From Scenedesmus sp. ARA3 (Eukaryota; Chlorophyta; Chlorophyceae; Sphaeropleales; Scenedesmaceae), in contig RWJK01001848.1 of the NCBI GenBank assembly GCA_004335835.1, positions 1 to 42,035 of the forward strand: a stretch of DNA of 42,035 nt, written 5' to 3'. Positions 28,910 to 41,200 of the stretch are shown in pieces (positions within the stretch are counted from its first letter, which is position 1; every line of letters begins with the position of its first letter). The position numbers were made by a program, and so were the translations under genes. The notes beneath the pieces were generated by a model, which saw nothing but the letters and a program-made list of their open reading frames with translations, was not told where the DNA came from and made no database searches.

Positions 28910-30906
28910 GCGTTTTCTTTTTCTGTGCTAGGTAGAGAGCAACTACCCGCTCTCGATGCGGCGCAGACACGGGTGCCACTGTCGGCTGGCCGCTTGGCGC
29001 AGGCGGTGCTGCAACGGTCTCAATAGCTTCATCTTGGAAGCGGCATGACCTGCTGCAAGCCTGTACGGAGCACTGCCGGAAGTGCTGGTTTGACATCCTC
29101 AATGTTGACCCATCCTGCGCATCCTCCTTGGCACAGCAGGCAACCCTGCAGCGGGGCGGGCACGTAAAGCTGCTGACATCATTGGCTCGCAGTGCTGAGC
29201 AGCGCTTGCTGCTCGGGCGCACGCTCTCATACAAGTTGAAGTCGTCGGACTCTGTCCCCGCACCGGGCGGCGGCACCAGGGCTTGACTTCCCGGGGGCTG
29301 CGCTGCAACATAACGTACGTGGTTGCCGACTTGGACCCGTGACTCGACCGCAGCCACAGCCAGTGACGCAGCATCAAACCCTGCTGATACCCACGTTCCG
29401 CAGCACTTGCCTGAGCAGTAGCGCATGGTTTGCCACTGCCAGGGCCCCAGGCGCTTCTCCATTTCAAGCTGTTCCCGCAATGCGCTGTCGTCGTCTACGA
29501 GCCTGGCAGCTCCAACCAAGTAACCGTCGGACGTGAACATCACACACGCGTCCAGGGCATCACACGCAGCTGCTGCTTCTGCCAGCGTGGCCAGAGGATA
29601 TGGTGTTGCTGCTGCGGCGGAATTGTTGGTTGGTGGTTGCAGGGTGTACAGAAGCACCCGCTGATCTGAGCCAGGCTGCTTCTCCAACTCTTTTGGCAGC
29701 TGGCGAGCCTTCAAAGTGTACCCAGCCACATCGCACGAGGCTGGTAACCAGCCAGTTTGTGAGGCAGGCTGCCGCTTGAGGCAGTCCAGCAGCGGTGTCC
29801 TGCTGGCATCAATGAAAGGCAGCGACTCCCAGGGCCGTCCTTTCGCATCAGCCAGGCACCCTTTCATCCCCACATTGCCAGATATGTTGAGAAGTCTTAA
29901 AGATGAGCTGCTTGCGCTCCTAGCCCAGGCTCGTGAGATTGATCCAGATAGCTTGTTGCCAGAAAGGTTGATTTCCTGCAAGGTGGATGAAGTTGACCAG
30001 GCGTCTGGAATGGTGCCAGCCAAAGCGTTGTTGCTGAGGTTTACGGTATACAGCTGAAGCGCAGTGCCCCAGCTTGCTGGCAGTGTGTCAGACAGCTTTA
30101 GGTTGCCTGTTATCTGCACTGACTGAGCTGTAGCTGCAACAGCCCCGCTCTGCGCAGCTGCTGGTAGTGATGGCAGCGGGCCCATGATGGATGTGTTTGT
30201 CACTTCCACTGTATACGCCACTTGCAGCACCCACGCCGGCAGCTTGCCAGTGATTCCAGGGCCAGATATCTGTAGCTTCAGTAGGTCAAGTGGGCTTGGC
30301 AGCAGCGGCAGCTGCTGCGGCAGTGTCCCTTTCAGTGGCCCTGCTGCCCTCAGCCCTGCCTGACTGATGTCCAGCGCATACAGCCTGCCATCTGTGGGGT
30401 TGCATCCGTTGTCTGCCAGCCAATCCCTGCACCAGTTTCTGGTGTTGTTTGCCCGCCACTTTGGCAGTGCTTTGCCTGTCGGGTCCAGCGCCTTGGCAAG
30501 CGCCAGCAGCACTTGCACATCTCCAACAGGCGCGCCTGCAGCTGCTGCTGCAGCAGAATACCACATTACATTTTTTATTTGAGGAAGACATGGTTGCCGC
30601 ACAGTATGCACAGTGAGATTGGTCAAGTGCATGCCACTTTAGTGTTGTCCGCAGCGGTGCTGGCCAGTTGCACAGCCTGTGTGACTGAGCTGCACAGAGG
30701 ACATTACAGGCTACCTTGCTCCTTGTCACGTGCATGCTGAGACTGTGTGGGCTGTTAAGACATGGCTGAACACGCTGTGCTACAAGTCGCCCACTGCCGT
30801 TTGGTCTGTTCTTCATAAACTCACCAGCTAGTGCGTGTGCCTTTACAGCAGCAGCAGCAGCTGCTGTCACCAGCAGAACCCCACCCCAGGCTGAGATACG
30901 GACCAT
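28824..30906 (-). CDS. Secreted or membrane leucine-rich-repeat protein with Cys-rich C-terminal region
   Basis: Two exons (30906-30825, 30535-28824) give 597 residues. The N-terminus (MVRISAWGGVLLVTAAAAA) is a signal peptide. An LRRNT-like segment follows (KALPKWRANNTRNWCRDW), then about five plant-type leucine-rich repeats at roughly 80-260, for example LYTVNLSNNALAGTIPDAW and LQEINLSGNKLSGSI. Next is a PAN/apple-like region (AAAACDALDACVMFTSDGY), then a Cys-rich stretch (CPPRCRVACCAKED). The role is probably extracellular recognition; the ligand is unknown. The last residues (GGSGRCAGSLC) look non-coding. A neighbouring minus frame (28909-28703) encodes a membrane-like VVALGVVLAVCVDVACRKR plus a short tail, which may be the true C-terminus. 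I could not find a splice or frame solution that proves it. Confidence 0.85.
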
Positions 30907-32599
30907 ACGATTACACTATACGGTGGTGTCTAGAAGGATGTGAGACGTACAGATGAGCCTGGAGTGCACCAAAGATCGTTGGCAGTGGTAGGCTCGCAGC
31001 ACTTCGACACTGTGAGTTGGTCCGACACATTATCCGGTGTCTCCTAACCCGAAAGCTCGATGATCACTCATAATTATAATCCTTGATATCGGTTTCTTTG
31101 GCTGAGTTTCACAGCACGGTGCGTTGTTATGGTACGACAATGTGGCGTGTGTCACCACCGCGTCATGATGCCACATTGTCTGCCGAACGGTCCCCAAATC
31201 AACAGCTGTAGTCAGCATGAAGGTTCAAATCGATGCCAGCCTTGCGCTCAGGCTGGGCCACAGCACAGCAGATGCATTGTATTTTGGATCAGCTTGCTCA
31301 GCACTGCACTTGTACAGCAGTGCTGCACTATTGCACAACAGCTGCCAGCGTTATACAGAATTGCAGGAAGGACTATACATTCTGCAATAGCTGGCTCAGG
31401 CTGCAGCAAGCGAGCCTCAGCTGGTGAGCACAGACTTGCAATCAGGCCATACACGCACATCGCATGTTCAGGTTTTGGGGTGTTACACTACTGCTGCCCT
31501 GAAACGGGAAGCACTGCAAGCTGGATCAACGCTGGGTCCAAATCTAGGCGGACAATCAGCACGCAGAATGCAGCAAAGCGCAGCATCTGCGCCTCGTCAG
31601 CGATCCAGCATGCTGTATTCGCTGTGCCGCTGCATTCAGCAACAGACAGCACACAAACAACAGGCACCGTGCAACAGCCGCGGCGGCAGTCAAACCCCTA
31701 AGCACGTGCACTCGACTTGGAGCTGCACCAAAACACAGCAATTGCTGCTGCGTTGCACAGCCATCTACAGGCATGCAGCAGTGCCGCTGGCACAGTACTA
31801 GTGTCGGCTTGCCAGGCAGACTCCACGGTTGTTGATACCATCCTGTTCCGACAGCACAGCACAGCGCACGCACAAAGTCACTGTTATCCCTGTTAGTTGT
31901 GCATGCAGCACACCAGATGCTCCAGCACATGCAATCTGCCGCACACTGCAGACGGCGCAACAGCCTGCCGCATCCCAGAATCAGCGCAGCACAAAGGCCA
32001 AGCGTTCTTCCTTACAATAGGCAATGCAATTGCACCTCACCTACATGATGTGGCATCCACGCTAGACTACAGCCCCATAAAAACCAAATGACCAGCAGCA
32101 GAGAGTATGGTGTAACTCCTGGTGCACACCTAGTGACCTCCAAGTGACATGTAAGCCAGTTGCTGCAGCACCGGCTGATGCAGGTTTGTGTGGCCAGCAA
32201 TGCTGCGGGCCTGCTGACTCCCTACTGCTTTAGTCAGGAAATCCAAGAGACTGTACCTGTAAGGATGCAGCTGCCCAGTTGTCCAGTTTAACTGCTTGTT
32301 GCTGCTGCGTGCCGGTCGCTCCTGCGGTCAGCAGCTAACTTTGGTGGCAAACACAGCATGCCAAGCGCAACAAGCGACACATGCAACACTACAGTGCATC
32401 ACAGATGCACGTCTGTGCTGTCAACGCACGTCACTCCAACACCAGAACCACACACGCTCAGAGCCGTGGCGCCCAGGCGGTGACACACCAACTGACAAGC
32501 ACATGACAGGCCATAGCACTGAAACCAACGTGGCATTACTTGCAGCTCGCACAGCGGCTGCTGGTTGTGTCTGCTGCAGCGCGTTAATGCTACCAAGAA
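30907..32599. other. Intergenic, no gene seen
   Basis: Upstream region of the LRR gene. Open frames on both strands are Cys/Ser/Thr/His-rich and lack motifs. Confidence 0.45.
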
Positions 32600-33235
32600 G
32601 CCGCCACATGTCTACTGCTGCTGCGCACTACACTACACACAGCGAGGTTGCAGTGCAGCAACTCTGGGCTGAATCATCACTGCTGCAGCTAAATGCTACA
32701 AGGTAGCCGCCAAGTGTGCCGTGCTGCACATCCAGCGGCACGAGCCAGCTGCAGCGCACCCAACCAGCCCTCCTGCACAAAAACCTCTGTTGCTATCTGC
32801 CTAGAAGGGCCCCGCCTGTGGCGGTGCACCTGCTGCTGCCACACATCAGCTACTGCTGCTGCTGCACTCAGCGAGGTTGCCGCGCAGCAACTGACTCACT
32901 CTTCGGCGCTGCATGTCCAGTACACGCAGCCTGACGGGTGGTGCGGCTCGAACGCCAGCAGCACGCACCGGGTGCAGCGCAACAAGCCAACCACGCTGCC
33001 TATCTGCCTAGCTAGGCCGCGCCTCCAGCAGCGCAGCCACTGCTGCTGCACACAGAAGCTTGCGCGCAGCAGCTCCATGGGAGTCCCCAACTGCTGCTGC
33101 TGCCTGCCAGCAGCCGCCTGACTGCTGCTCCTGCTGCTGCACATCCAGCCGCAGGCAGCAGCTCCAGTACCGCACGCCTCAGCTGCTTCCTTCAAAGCTG
33201 ATCCACCAACTCGCCCTCAGCTAGGGCCTGTCTCC
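32600..33235. repeat. Degenerate repeats of roughly 230 bases downstream of the IQM-like gene
   Basis: Blocks containing CTATCTGCCTAG followed by GGCC and CGCCT recur near 32796 and 33000, linked by GCGAGGTTGC and CTGCTGCTGC tracts. They are probably in or near the 3' untranslated region of the minus-strand gene. Confidence 0.5.
33214..33235 (-). repeat. Echo of the IQM-like gene's stop region
   Basis: A near copy of the last coding bases and stop (33327-33347) lies 113 bases downstream of the stop. The match is about 20 of 21 bases. Confidence 0.65.
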
Positions 33236-33329
33236 ATGACAGCTGCTGCAGCTGCAGCTGCTGCTGCACACAGCAGCTCCTCAAAAAGAGCTGAACCCTC
33301 GCTAATCAGCTATGACTGACAGCTGTCCC

Positions 33330-34099
33330 TCAGCTGGGGCCTGTCTCTGGCAGCGGCGGGCACTTGATGTGCTTTGCCGAGAGCTTTGTGGCAGTTAGAT
33401 CCGCACCCATGTCCTTCAGCAGCTGCACAGTGAACATGAAGCTCTCAAAGTTGGGCCGGTAGTGCCCGCTGTCTGCTGTCAGCTTCAGGATGCGGCCGCG
33501 CTCCACCACAATTCCGCCGGCGGCTAACACCGCGCCGCCTTGCAGGAAACTGCTGTGATGGAACTTGCCGCGGTACTTTGCGTGCACAAACAGCCGCCGC
33601 GCCGTGTCCAGCACGTAGATCCACTTGCAGGGCTTCTCCTTGATCGCCAGCAGCTTCTCCGGCTGCTGCTGCTGCTGCTGCTGTGGCACGCCATTGGCCT
33701 TCGGCTGCAGGGCAGGCTGCTGCTGCTGCTGCAAAAGCGGCTGCTGCAAGATGTTTGGCTGGTCAGGCTGCTGCTGCTGCTGCTGCTGCGGAAGCGGCTG
33801 CTGCTGCTGCAGAAAGTTTGGCTGGTCAAGCTGCTGCTGCTCTGCTGAGTGCTGCGGCGCTCTGCGCCGCTGGCTGACGCCAGTCGTGCCTGGCGTGGCG
33901 TGGCCAGCCACAGAGCCATATGCAGCAGCACTAGGGGTAGCAAGCGAGCCAGCAGGGGCCGCTGCTCCTGCACTGCTTGCTGCTGTTGCTGGCTTGCTTG
34001 GCGTGCAGAACAGTGGGTGCTGCGGCTCTGCAGCAGCTGCTGCTGCTGCTTCAGCATCCTCCATCACAACATCAGCACCAGCCTGTATCTGCAAGCCCA

Positions 34100-34131
<32 letters not shown>

Positions 34132-36418
34132 GGCTGCCGTATCGTCTGCTGCATCTGCTGCAGCTGCTGCCGCTGCAACTGCCGCTGCTGCTTCTGCTGT
34201 GAGCCTGGCTCCTCCTCCTCATCCTGCTGCTCTTCCTCTTCCTCTTCTTCCTCCTCTTCCTCCTCAACAGGAACCTCCTCTGGTATCCGCTGCAGGCTGC
34301 GGCCCTGCACCAGCGGCTCCACGCAGCAAGCAGCAGCACACGGGCCGCTAATACCACCACCAGCAGCAGCAGCAGCAGCATCGGCAGCAGCAGCTATTGC
34401 CACACCCTGCTGCTGCTGCTCTGGCTGCCGCAGCTGCACCAGCGATAGCTCGGAGCCAGTGTGCACGGTCTGCCCAGACACTACATACACCAGCCTCCCG
34501 CTGCTGCGGTCAACTGTCACTTCCAGCTGGTCCCGCTCAGACTCTGTGAGGTATTGCACCCGCTCAGATTCCAGCTTGCTGCGTGGCACGCCTCTATCTG
34601 CCAGGTCAACATGGCGGCCAGAACCCTCATCCAGCCAGTAAAAGAACCTGTCGTCTGTGTGGATGCCAGGCAAGCTGCTGCTTGCAGGACCACGCCCAAC
34701 AAATGATAAGAATGCTGACACAGCCGGCTGCAGCTGCGAGTGAAACTTGCTGCTGCTGCTGCTGCCGGCAGCAGCGCCGCCCGCGCGGGGCGCGACTGCA
34801 CCCACCACGCTGCTGCTGCTGCTGCACTGCTCCTGCACGTCTGCTGCTGCGTCTGCTTCCGCGTCTGCTGCATCTTCGTGCAGCTCCTCATCCTGCTGCT
34901 CCTCATCCTCTTCAAAGCTGTGGAGGTCTGCCAAGTTGGGAGCAGAGCGAGAGCGGCGGGGTGTCGCAGGCAGCGCCTCAAGCCGCTGCTGCTGCTGCTG
35001 CTGCTCGCCGCTGCTGGTGCCGTCACTGGCATCGCTGCTGGTGCCGTTGCTGGCTGCTGCTGCTGCTCCTGCAGGCAGCAGCGCACCGGGCTCTGCATTG
35101 TTGTTGTTGGCTGCCTGGCTGTTGGCTGCCTCTGCTTCTGCTGCAGCTTGTGCAGCTATCTCGGGGATAGCTGAGTAGGGGATGTATGACTGTTGGGAGG
35201 TGGCTGCATCTCTGCCACGTGCTTGCTGGTTGAGCCTGCACACATCACATGCAGCAGGGTTTGGGATACACAGGCAGGCAAACACAGGGTGAAGGATACA
35301 GGACACAGGTGTAATGAAAGGCAGGGAAACAAGGGGCTGTGGCGACACCATCAGTACAAGAAAACAGCAGAGATATGCGCCTGCACGAAAGCGTTGCACG
35401 CTGCGTCCAGAGGCAGGCGCATGCAGGTTGTGTCTACCACTGCCGGTTCCTGCAAAATGCCTCATCAAAAGGTTTGCCACACGTGCAATAGCTTCCACGC
35501 CATAGCTCAACAAGCTGGTAGCATGGTTGCCATCTCTTGCACTTGAGCTGGCACCAACTGACACAAGCAGCGCACGCACCAGACGTCAAAGTACGGCCGC
35601 AAGTTTGTGCCGTATCTATGCTTGGCATCTGCTGCCTCCAGCCAGTGTTCGCACTGCAGGATGAGTGCTGTGCTATTGTGGATAATGCCCTGCAGGACAA
35701 ATGACAAAATGAGTGCAGTGCAACATGTTGTTGTGTGAGCTGCAGAGCAAGCAGGGAGCTGCGCAACGACAGATGGCAAGGGTGCTGCTGGTCAAACATA
35801 TGTGCTGACACACAAGCTAAGCATTGTGCTACAGTTGACCGCGCTACAGTTGACCTGAACAGAAGGTGTGAAGGTTGCTTGCAGGACTGCTGCAGCAATG
35901 CAGCTAACAAATGCACGTCGGCACAGCTGCAGGCATGGACACAACGCTGAGCACTGCGCACGCAAGCACTGACAGCTTCACTGTTGCAGCACAAGGGCAT
36001 AACCGTGTGCTAGGCCTGCTCTGGCTGCTGCACCAGCTGCTGAGGTGTCCAACCTTCAGTGGCTGCCATATGTTCAGGTGGGTGACAGCAGAAAGCTACG
36101 CCATAGCTAAGCTAAGCTCAGCTGCTCTTTGATCAAGATGCCCTAGTACGTTGGTGGCATCGAAATCGAGGCATCAAGCTGCAAGGGAAGCACGGAAGGC
36201 ATCGAGCTGCCGAAAGAGGCACACAGCCCTCCCCCGCCTACCTTCCCAACACGTGCGGCGGCTTTCTGTCCTCGCACCCAGTTCCAATACAGGCTGATTG
36301 AGCGTGTAAAGCCCTCTGTCTCCTCCTGGCCACCGTTCTGCTGCTGCTCTACATCCTGTGCTGCCTCTTGCTCCCCCATCGCCACATCTATATCGTTCGG
36401 AGGTTGGCAAGCAACCAT
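33330..36418 (-). CDS. IQM-like protein (conserved IQM core, IQ motif missing)
   Basis: Three exons (36418-36242, 35689-35580, 35235-33330) give 730 residues. Conserved pieces of the plant IQM calmodulin-binding family occur in order: WVRGQKAAARVGKG (about 46-60), HWLEAADAKHRYGTNLRPYF with DVW, DDRFFYWLDEGSG, RSKLESERVQYLTESERDQ, RLVYVVSGQTVHTG, then after a long insertion KWIYVLDTARRLFVHAKY and HHSSFLQGGAVLAAGGIVV ending near SGHYRPNFESF. The N-terminal IQ helix of plant IQMs has no counterpart in the 59-residue first exon, so calmodulin binding is doubtful. The insertion of over 200 residues is Gln-, Glu- and Ala-rich with poly-Glu and poly-Gln runs. Head-to-head with the BCL7 gene. Confidence 0.92.
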
Positions 36419-37118
36419 GAACTGCTGTCTGTTGACGAGCAGACACCGAGAATTTGCGGAACTAAATGGAATCTGCTGTGTTGGTGCCCTGGCCGTTTAC
36501 TGCGACAAGATGCTGTGTTGTGATCTTCAAAACACATGTATAAGTATGAGATCGAGCTATGCAACGGCGCTATTCTCGACCGGGGGACACCTTCCTTGCA
36601 GGTCTGGACACGGAATTGAGCTGTGGCGCAAGCTGCCGAAAGCAAACCTTGCAAATGATGAATCACAACAGATACAGTAAACTGCTAGACTCAGAACCAG
36701 TTTTCCACTTCTATAACAGCAGACCTGACAGTAACATTCGGGCACAAATTTCAGGGCTTCGCCGACTTTATGCACTGCCAACTGCATGGCACTCTGGGTG
36801 CTCACCGATGCAAATACTGTTGTGCACAACCTCCAGTGGCGGTCTATGTATACCTGTGCTGAAACACCTGCACTAAGGAGAGTGGGTTGGAACAGCAGCT
36901 GATCAACAGCAGGTCCTTACAGCACCCTGTCTTGCAGGACTGAGTTGCAAAAGCCTGAAAAATTCAGTGTATTGATCCACCTACAAGGAGTGCAGCTGCA
37001 CATAGCCTTTCGCTAGCAGTCAAGGTGGCAGCAGCGGGTACAGCGGGGCAGCTGGCCCCGGCAGTTGCTGCCTGCTGCTTGAGTTTGCTAGTGTAGCATC
37101 ATAGCAGCAGCAGCAGCC

Positions 37119-37150
<32 letters not shown>
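36419..37150. promoter_or_regulatory. Shared upstream region of IQM-like and BCL7 genes
   Basis: 732 bases between divergent start codons. No coding signal and no element I can name. A CAG run (about 37106-37149) directly precedes the BCL7 start codon and would lie in its leader. Confidence 0.5.
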
Positions 37151-37152
<2 letters not shown>

Positions 37153-37304
37153 GACGTCAAGGCGCAACGTCAACCTCAACAAGGAGCTGTCAAATGACTG
37201 GGTGGGGCGTGTGCGGAAGTGGAAGCGGCAGTGGGTGCCTGTCGACGACAAGCCCCCGCCAGGCAAGAAGCCCTGCATGCTGCTGAAGTGGGTGCAGACA
37301 GGTG

Positions 37305-37336
<32 letters not shown>

Positions 37337-38198
37337 CAGTGCAGCTGATTTTGAAGCAGATGGCTGGCTTGGCGAGCAGCAGAGCAGCGTCCACTGGCAT
37401 CCTTGCTGATGTGGCGGTGCTGCTGCCAGCCTGCTTGAGAGGTGTGTGTCGTTGCTGCTGGCAGCAGTTGATTGCTGCCACGTAGCCGCAGCATGCAACA
37501 TGCTTGAACAGTGCGGCTGTGCAGGTATCTATGTATGTAGGTAGGGATGCCACGTTACAACCCGCTGCAGTCCAGGCGGCATGCAAGGGTTGCCAATCAC
37601 AGACCTAGTTTTGCAGGATGCGAACACTGGCCGTCGACAATCATGCCTGCACTGCTGCTGCTGCTGCAGAGGAGCGTGCACACCCAGGCCCCTCAAGGCA
37701 CCCACACATCGTGCCAGTAAGTGCCTGATCATCTCAGTTTATGCTGGCTGCTGATATGCGTGTGTTACGAGTGTTATGTGACAGCCCTGCTTGCCTCACA
37801 CAGCAGCGGCCACTTAACACCGCAACAAAGCAAACATGTAGCATGCAACCTGTGTTAGCTGCAGGTTGCAGTTGGAAGCAGCATTGTGTCACTCAGCGAC
37901 TCTCTGCTGTGGAACCACTTTCTTGCCTGACCCAAAAGCGGCCACAAGACACAGCAGCAAAGTCTTCACGTAGCATGCGGCCTGTGTCAGTTGCAGGTTG
38001 CTGTTGGGAAGCAGCTGTGTGTCACTCAGTGACTCTGCTGTGGAGCCACACTGCAACCACACTCGACCACCACCAAGACAAAAAAAACACAGACAGAAAG
38101 AAACACCGCCAACAAAAGAAGAAACACTGCCAGGGCAGGGGCCATGCCAGCTTGGGGCAACCCTCTCTGTGTGTTGATGTTGCTGATGCCATCTTTTG

Positions 38199-38256
<58 letters not shown>

Positions 38257-41200
38257 TGAAGGACTTGAGCCTGGTGCCAGGTGCCAGGGTGGGGCCAGCA
38301 CATGATGCAGCGGAAACAGGCGGCATGCTGGTGCGTTTTGTTCCTTCCGTAAGATGCATGCATTGGGCAGATCCTGCTGTGCTTCCTGATCTTGACTTCC
38401 AGCATGCACTCTTGTTCCGTTTTCATTCAGTAACCAGTCAAGTACCTTGGCGCCTGGTTGTGCAAGAATAACTTGTGTATATGTGTTGCATGGCTGCCTG
38501 CTGCTGCTGCTGCTGCAGATGGCCGACCCTACAGCAGCACCCCCCCTGATAGACCTAAGCATGCAGCAAGCAGCCACACCAGCAGCAGCAGCAGCAGCAG
38601 ATGCGGCTCTGCAGCCATCTGCATTTGCTGGCGCAGCTGCAGCAGCACCCCTCGCACCCGACGGCCAAGCAGCAGCAGCAGCAGCAGCAGCAGCAGGTGC
38701 AGGTGCAGCCTCAGCTGGGGAGCTGGCAGCAGCAGTGGCAGCAGCTGGACTGGGGCCTCCCACACTGTCACTAGATGCAGCAGCAGCAGCAGCAGCAGCA
38801 GGTGGCTTGGCAGCACCGTCTCCGCTGGCTGCTACAGCCAGTGGGCTGAGCTTAGGCATAGGGGCCCTGAGCCAGCCCAGCAGCAGCCAGCAGCTGATGA
38901 TGGGAGGGCTGGGCGGAGCGCCGTCCATGCCCGCTGCTTCAGACTACACTGCAGGTACGTGTTTGTCGACTTGAGCTGTTGATTGTTGCTGTAATTGTTC
39001 AAGCTGTTGTCTCGATGTTATTGTCTGACGCTGGCGGTTCGTGGAGTTGGTTGAGGTGGTCAGGGTTATGTTTGCAGTGCCATTGTTTAGCTGTCGACCC
39101 TAGGCATTGGAGCCTGTGCATTGGTGGCCTGAGCCAGCCCAGCAGCAGCCAGCAGCTGATGATGGGTGGGCTGGGCGGAGCGCCGTTGATGCCCGCTGCT
39201 TCAGACTACACTGCAGGTACGTGTTTGTTGACTTGAGATAATGATTGTTGCTGTCGTTGTTCAAGCTGTAGGGTGGAATCGTTGTTGTTTGACGCTGGCG
39301 GTTGGTCGAGCCAGCAGCTGATGATGGGTGGGGTCCATGCCTGCTGCTTCAGACTATACTGCAGGTGCGCGTTTGTTGACTTGAAAGGTATTGAAGGTTT
39401 GTGTTGTTGTGATAACTGTCATCCATGTGTCGTTGTTTGACGCTGCACATTTGCAGCTGATGATGGGTGGGCTGGGCGGGGCTGCCTCGCTGCCTGCAGC
39501 TTCAGACTATACTGCAGGTGCGTGTGTGCTATCTTTCGTTACCGGTTTTTTTATTTGTGTATGCTAGGCTGTTTGTTTGAGAGCTGTAGCAGTCAGGGCC
39601 GTGCCGGCAGTTGCACAGTGCAGCCGCCAGCCTGAAACTGCAATAGCAGCCTGCAGCGTTCAAGCGCCGCTGGGAAGCACCAAGGGTTGCTGCTCCAACT
39701 GTTGCTGCTGCTGCTGCTGTTGCTGCTGCAGGCACGGACAGCGAGGCGCTTGGGCGGCTGCCGCACGGCGGCGCTGCTGCCTCTGACTGCACGGGCGGCA
39801 CTGACAGCATGGATGTGGATGGTGGGCTGATGATGGGTGGAGGCACGGCTAGCCAGGGAGGAGGCGTGGCTTCTGCGCGGCGGCCAGCAGTTGGTCACGA
39901 AGATGACTTGGATGATGAAGGTGAGGAACTTGGGTGGGCAGGCAATGAGACAGATGGTTCCGCCTGCTGTGGCCAGTGCTGTGGTTGATGCGGCGGCCGC
40001 ATGCTGGTGATGATGGTCACATGGGTGAAGGAGGTGAGGCAGTTTTGATACAGCCCGCAGGGCTGGGCTTGTTTCTCGAGAGGGCCTGTGTTTGCTGCAA
40101 AGGCTTGATGATGGGAGGCAGAGCCAGCCAGGGCGGAGGCGTGGCTTCTGCGCGGCGGGCTGCTGTTGGTCACGATAACGACATGGACGATGAAGGTGAG
40201 GCCGCAGGGCTGGGCCTGTTGTGCTGCATGAGCCTGTTGTGCATGGGGTGAAGAGCCAGCAGGGGTGGCCAGTGCAGGGTGGCCGGCAGTTGGTCACGAG
40301 GATGACATTGATGATGAAGGTGAGGAACTTGGGCGGGCAGGCAATGAGGCAGATGGTTGCGCCTGCTGTGGCCAGTTCTGTGGTTGATGCGGCGGCCGCA
40401 TGCTGGTGATGATGGTCACATGGGTGATGGAGGTGAGGCAGTTTTGATACAGCCCGCAGGGCTGGGCTTGTTTCTCGAGAGGGCCTGTGTTTGCTGCATA
40501 GGCCTGATGATGGGCGGCACGGCCAGCCAGGGCGGAGGCGTGGCCTCTGCGCGGCGGCCGGCAGTTGGTCACGATGATGACATGGACGATGACGGTGAGG
40601 TGCAACCGTTATATGGTGGCTTTGGCCTGGGCCTGCATGGTGGCCTGATGATGGGTGGAGGCACGGCTAGCCAGGGAGGAGGCGTGGCTTCTGCGCGGCG
40701 GCCAGCAGTTGGTCACGATGATGACATGGATGATGAAGGTGAGGCCACTTCACATGAGGCGGCAGGGCTGGGTGTGTTGTGCTGCGTGATCCTGCTGTGC
40801 TGTGTCAGCCAGGGTAGTGGCGTGGCCAGTGCGGGGCGGTCAGTGGTTGGTCATATGATGCCATGGACGATGAAGGTGCGGCCGCTTCACCTGAGGCTGC
40901 AGAGCTGCTGTTAGTGTTAACAGTCAGCTTCACCCAGCTGCTTCTCCAGCTGCTGCAGTATATTGTATGGCGCGTTGCGGGTCTGTGCCAGGTTGACAGT
41001 AGTAAGCTGCAGCTTTACAGTGCAGGATTTGTAACTGCCTTCGTGCGTGTGAGTGTAGGGGTGCATGCAATCTGACTAAAGCGCGCTTCTTCTTCTGCAC
41101 CTGCAGCACTCGTGCTGTCTTGCTCATCCTGCTGCTCATATGCCACTGCTGCCACTTCATTTGCTCTGTGTGCTGCAGACGAGCTTGATGGAGCTCTCAG

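Noticed and set aside
33540..35178. Long plus-strand frames over the IQM-like gene
   Set aside because: Cys/Leu/Ala runs are reverse-strand reads of CAG-encoded Gln/Ala/Ser tracts in a well supported minus-strand gene.
6381..40875. Exon copies as simple assembly errors
   Set aside because: Copies differ by substitutions and indels at many positions and vary in divergence, which does not fit duplicated contig ends; a read-level check is still proposed.
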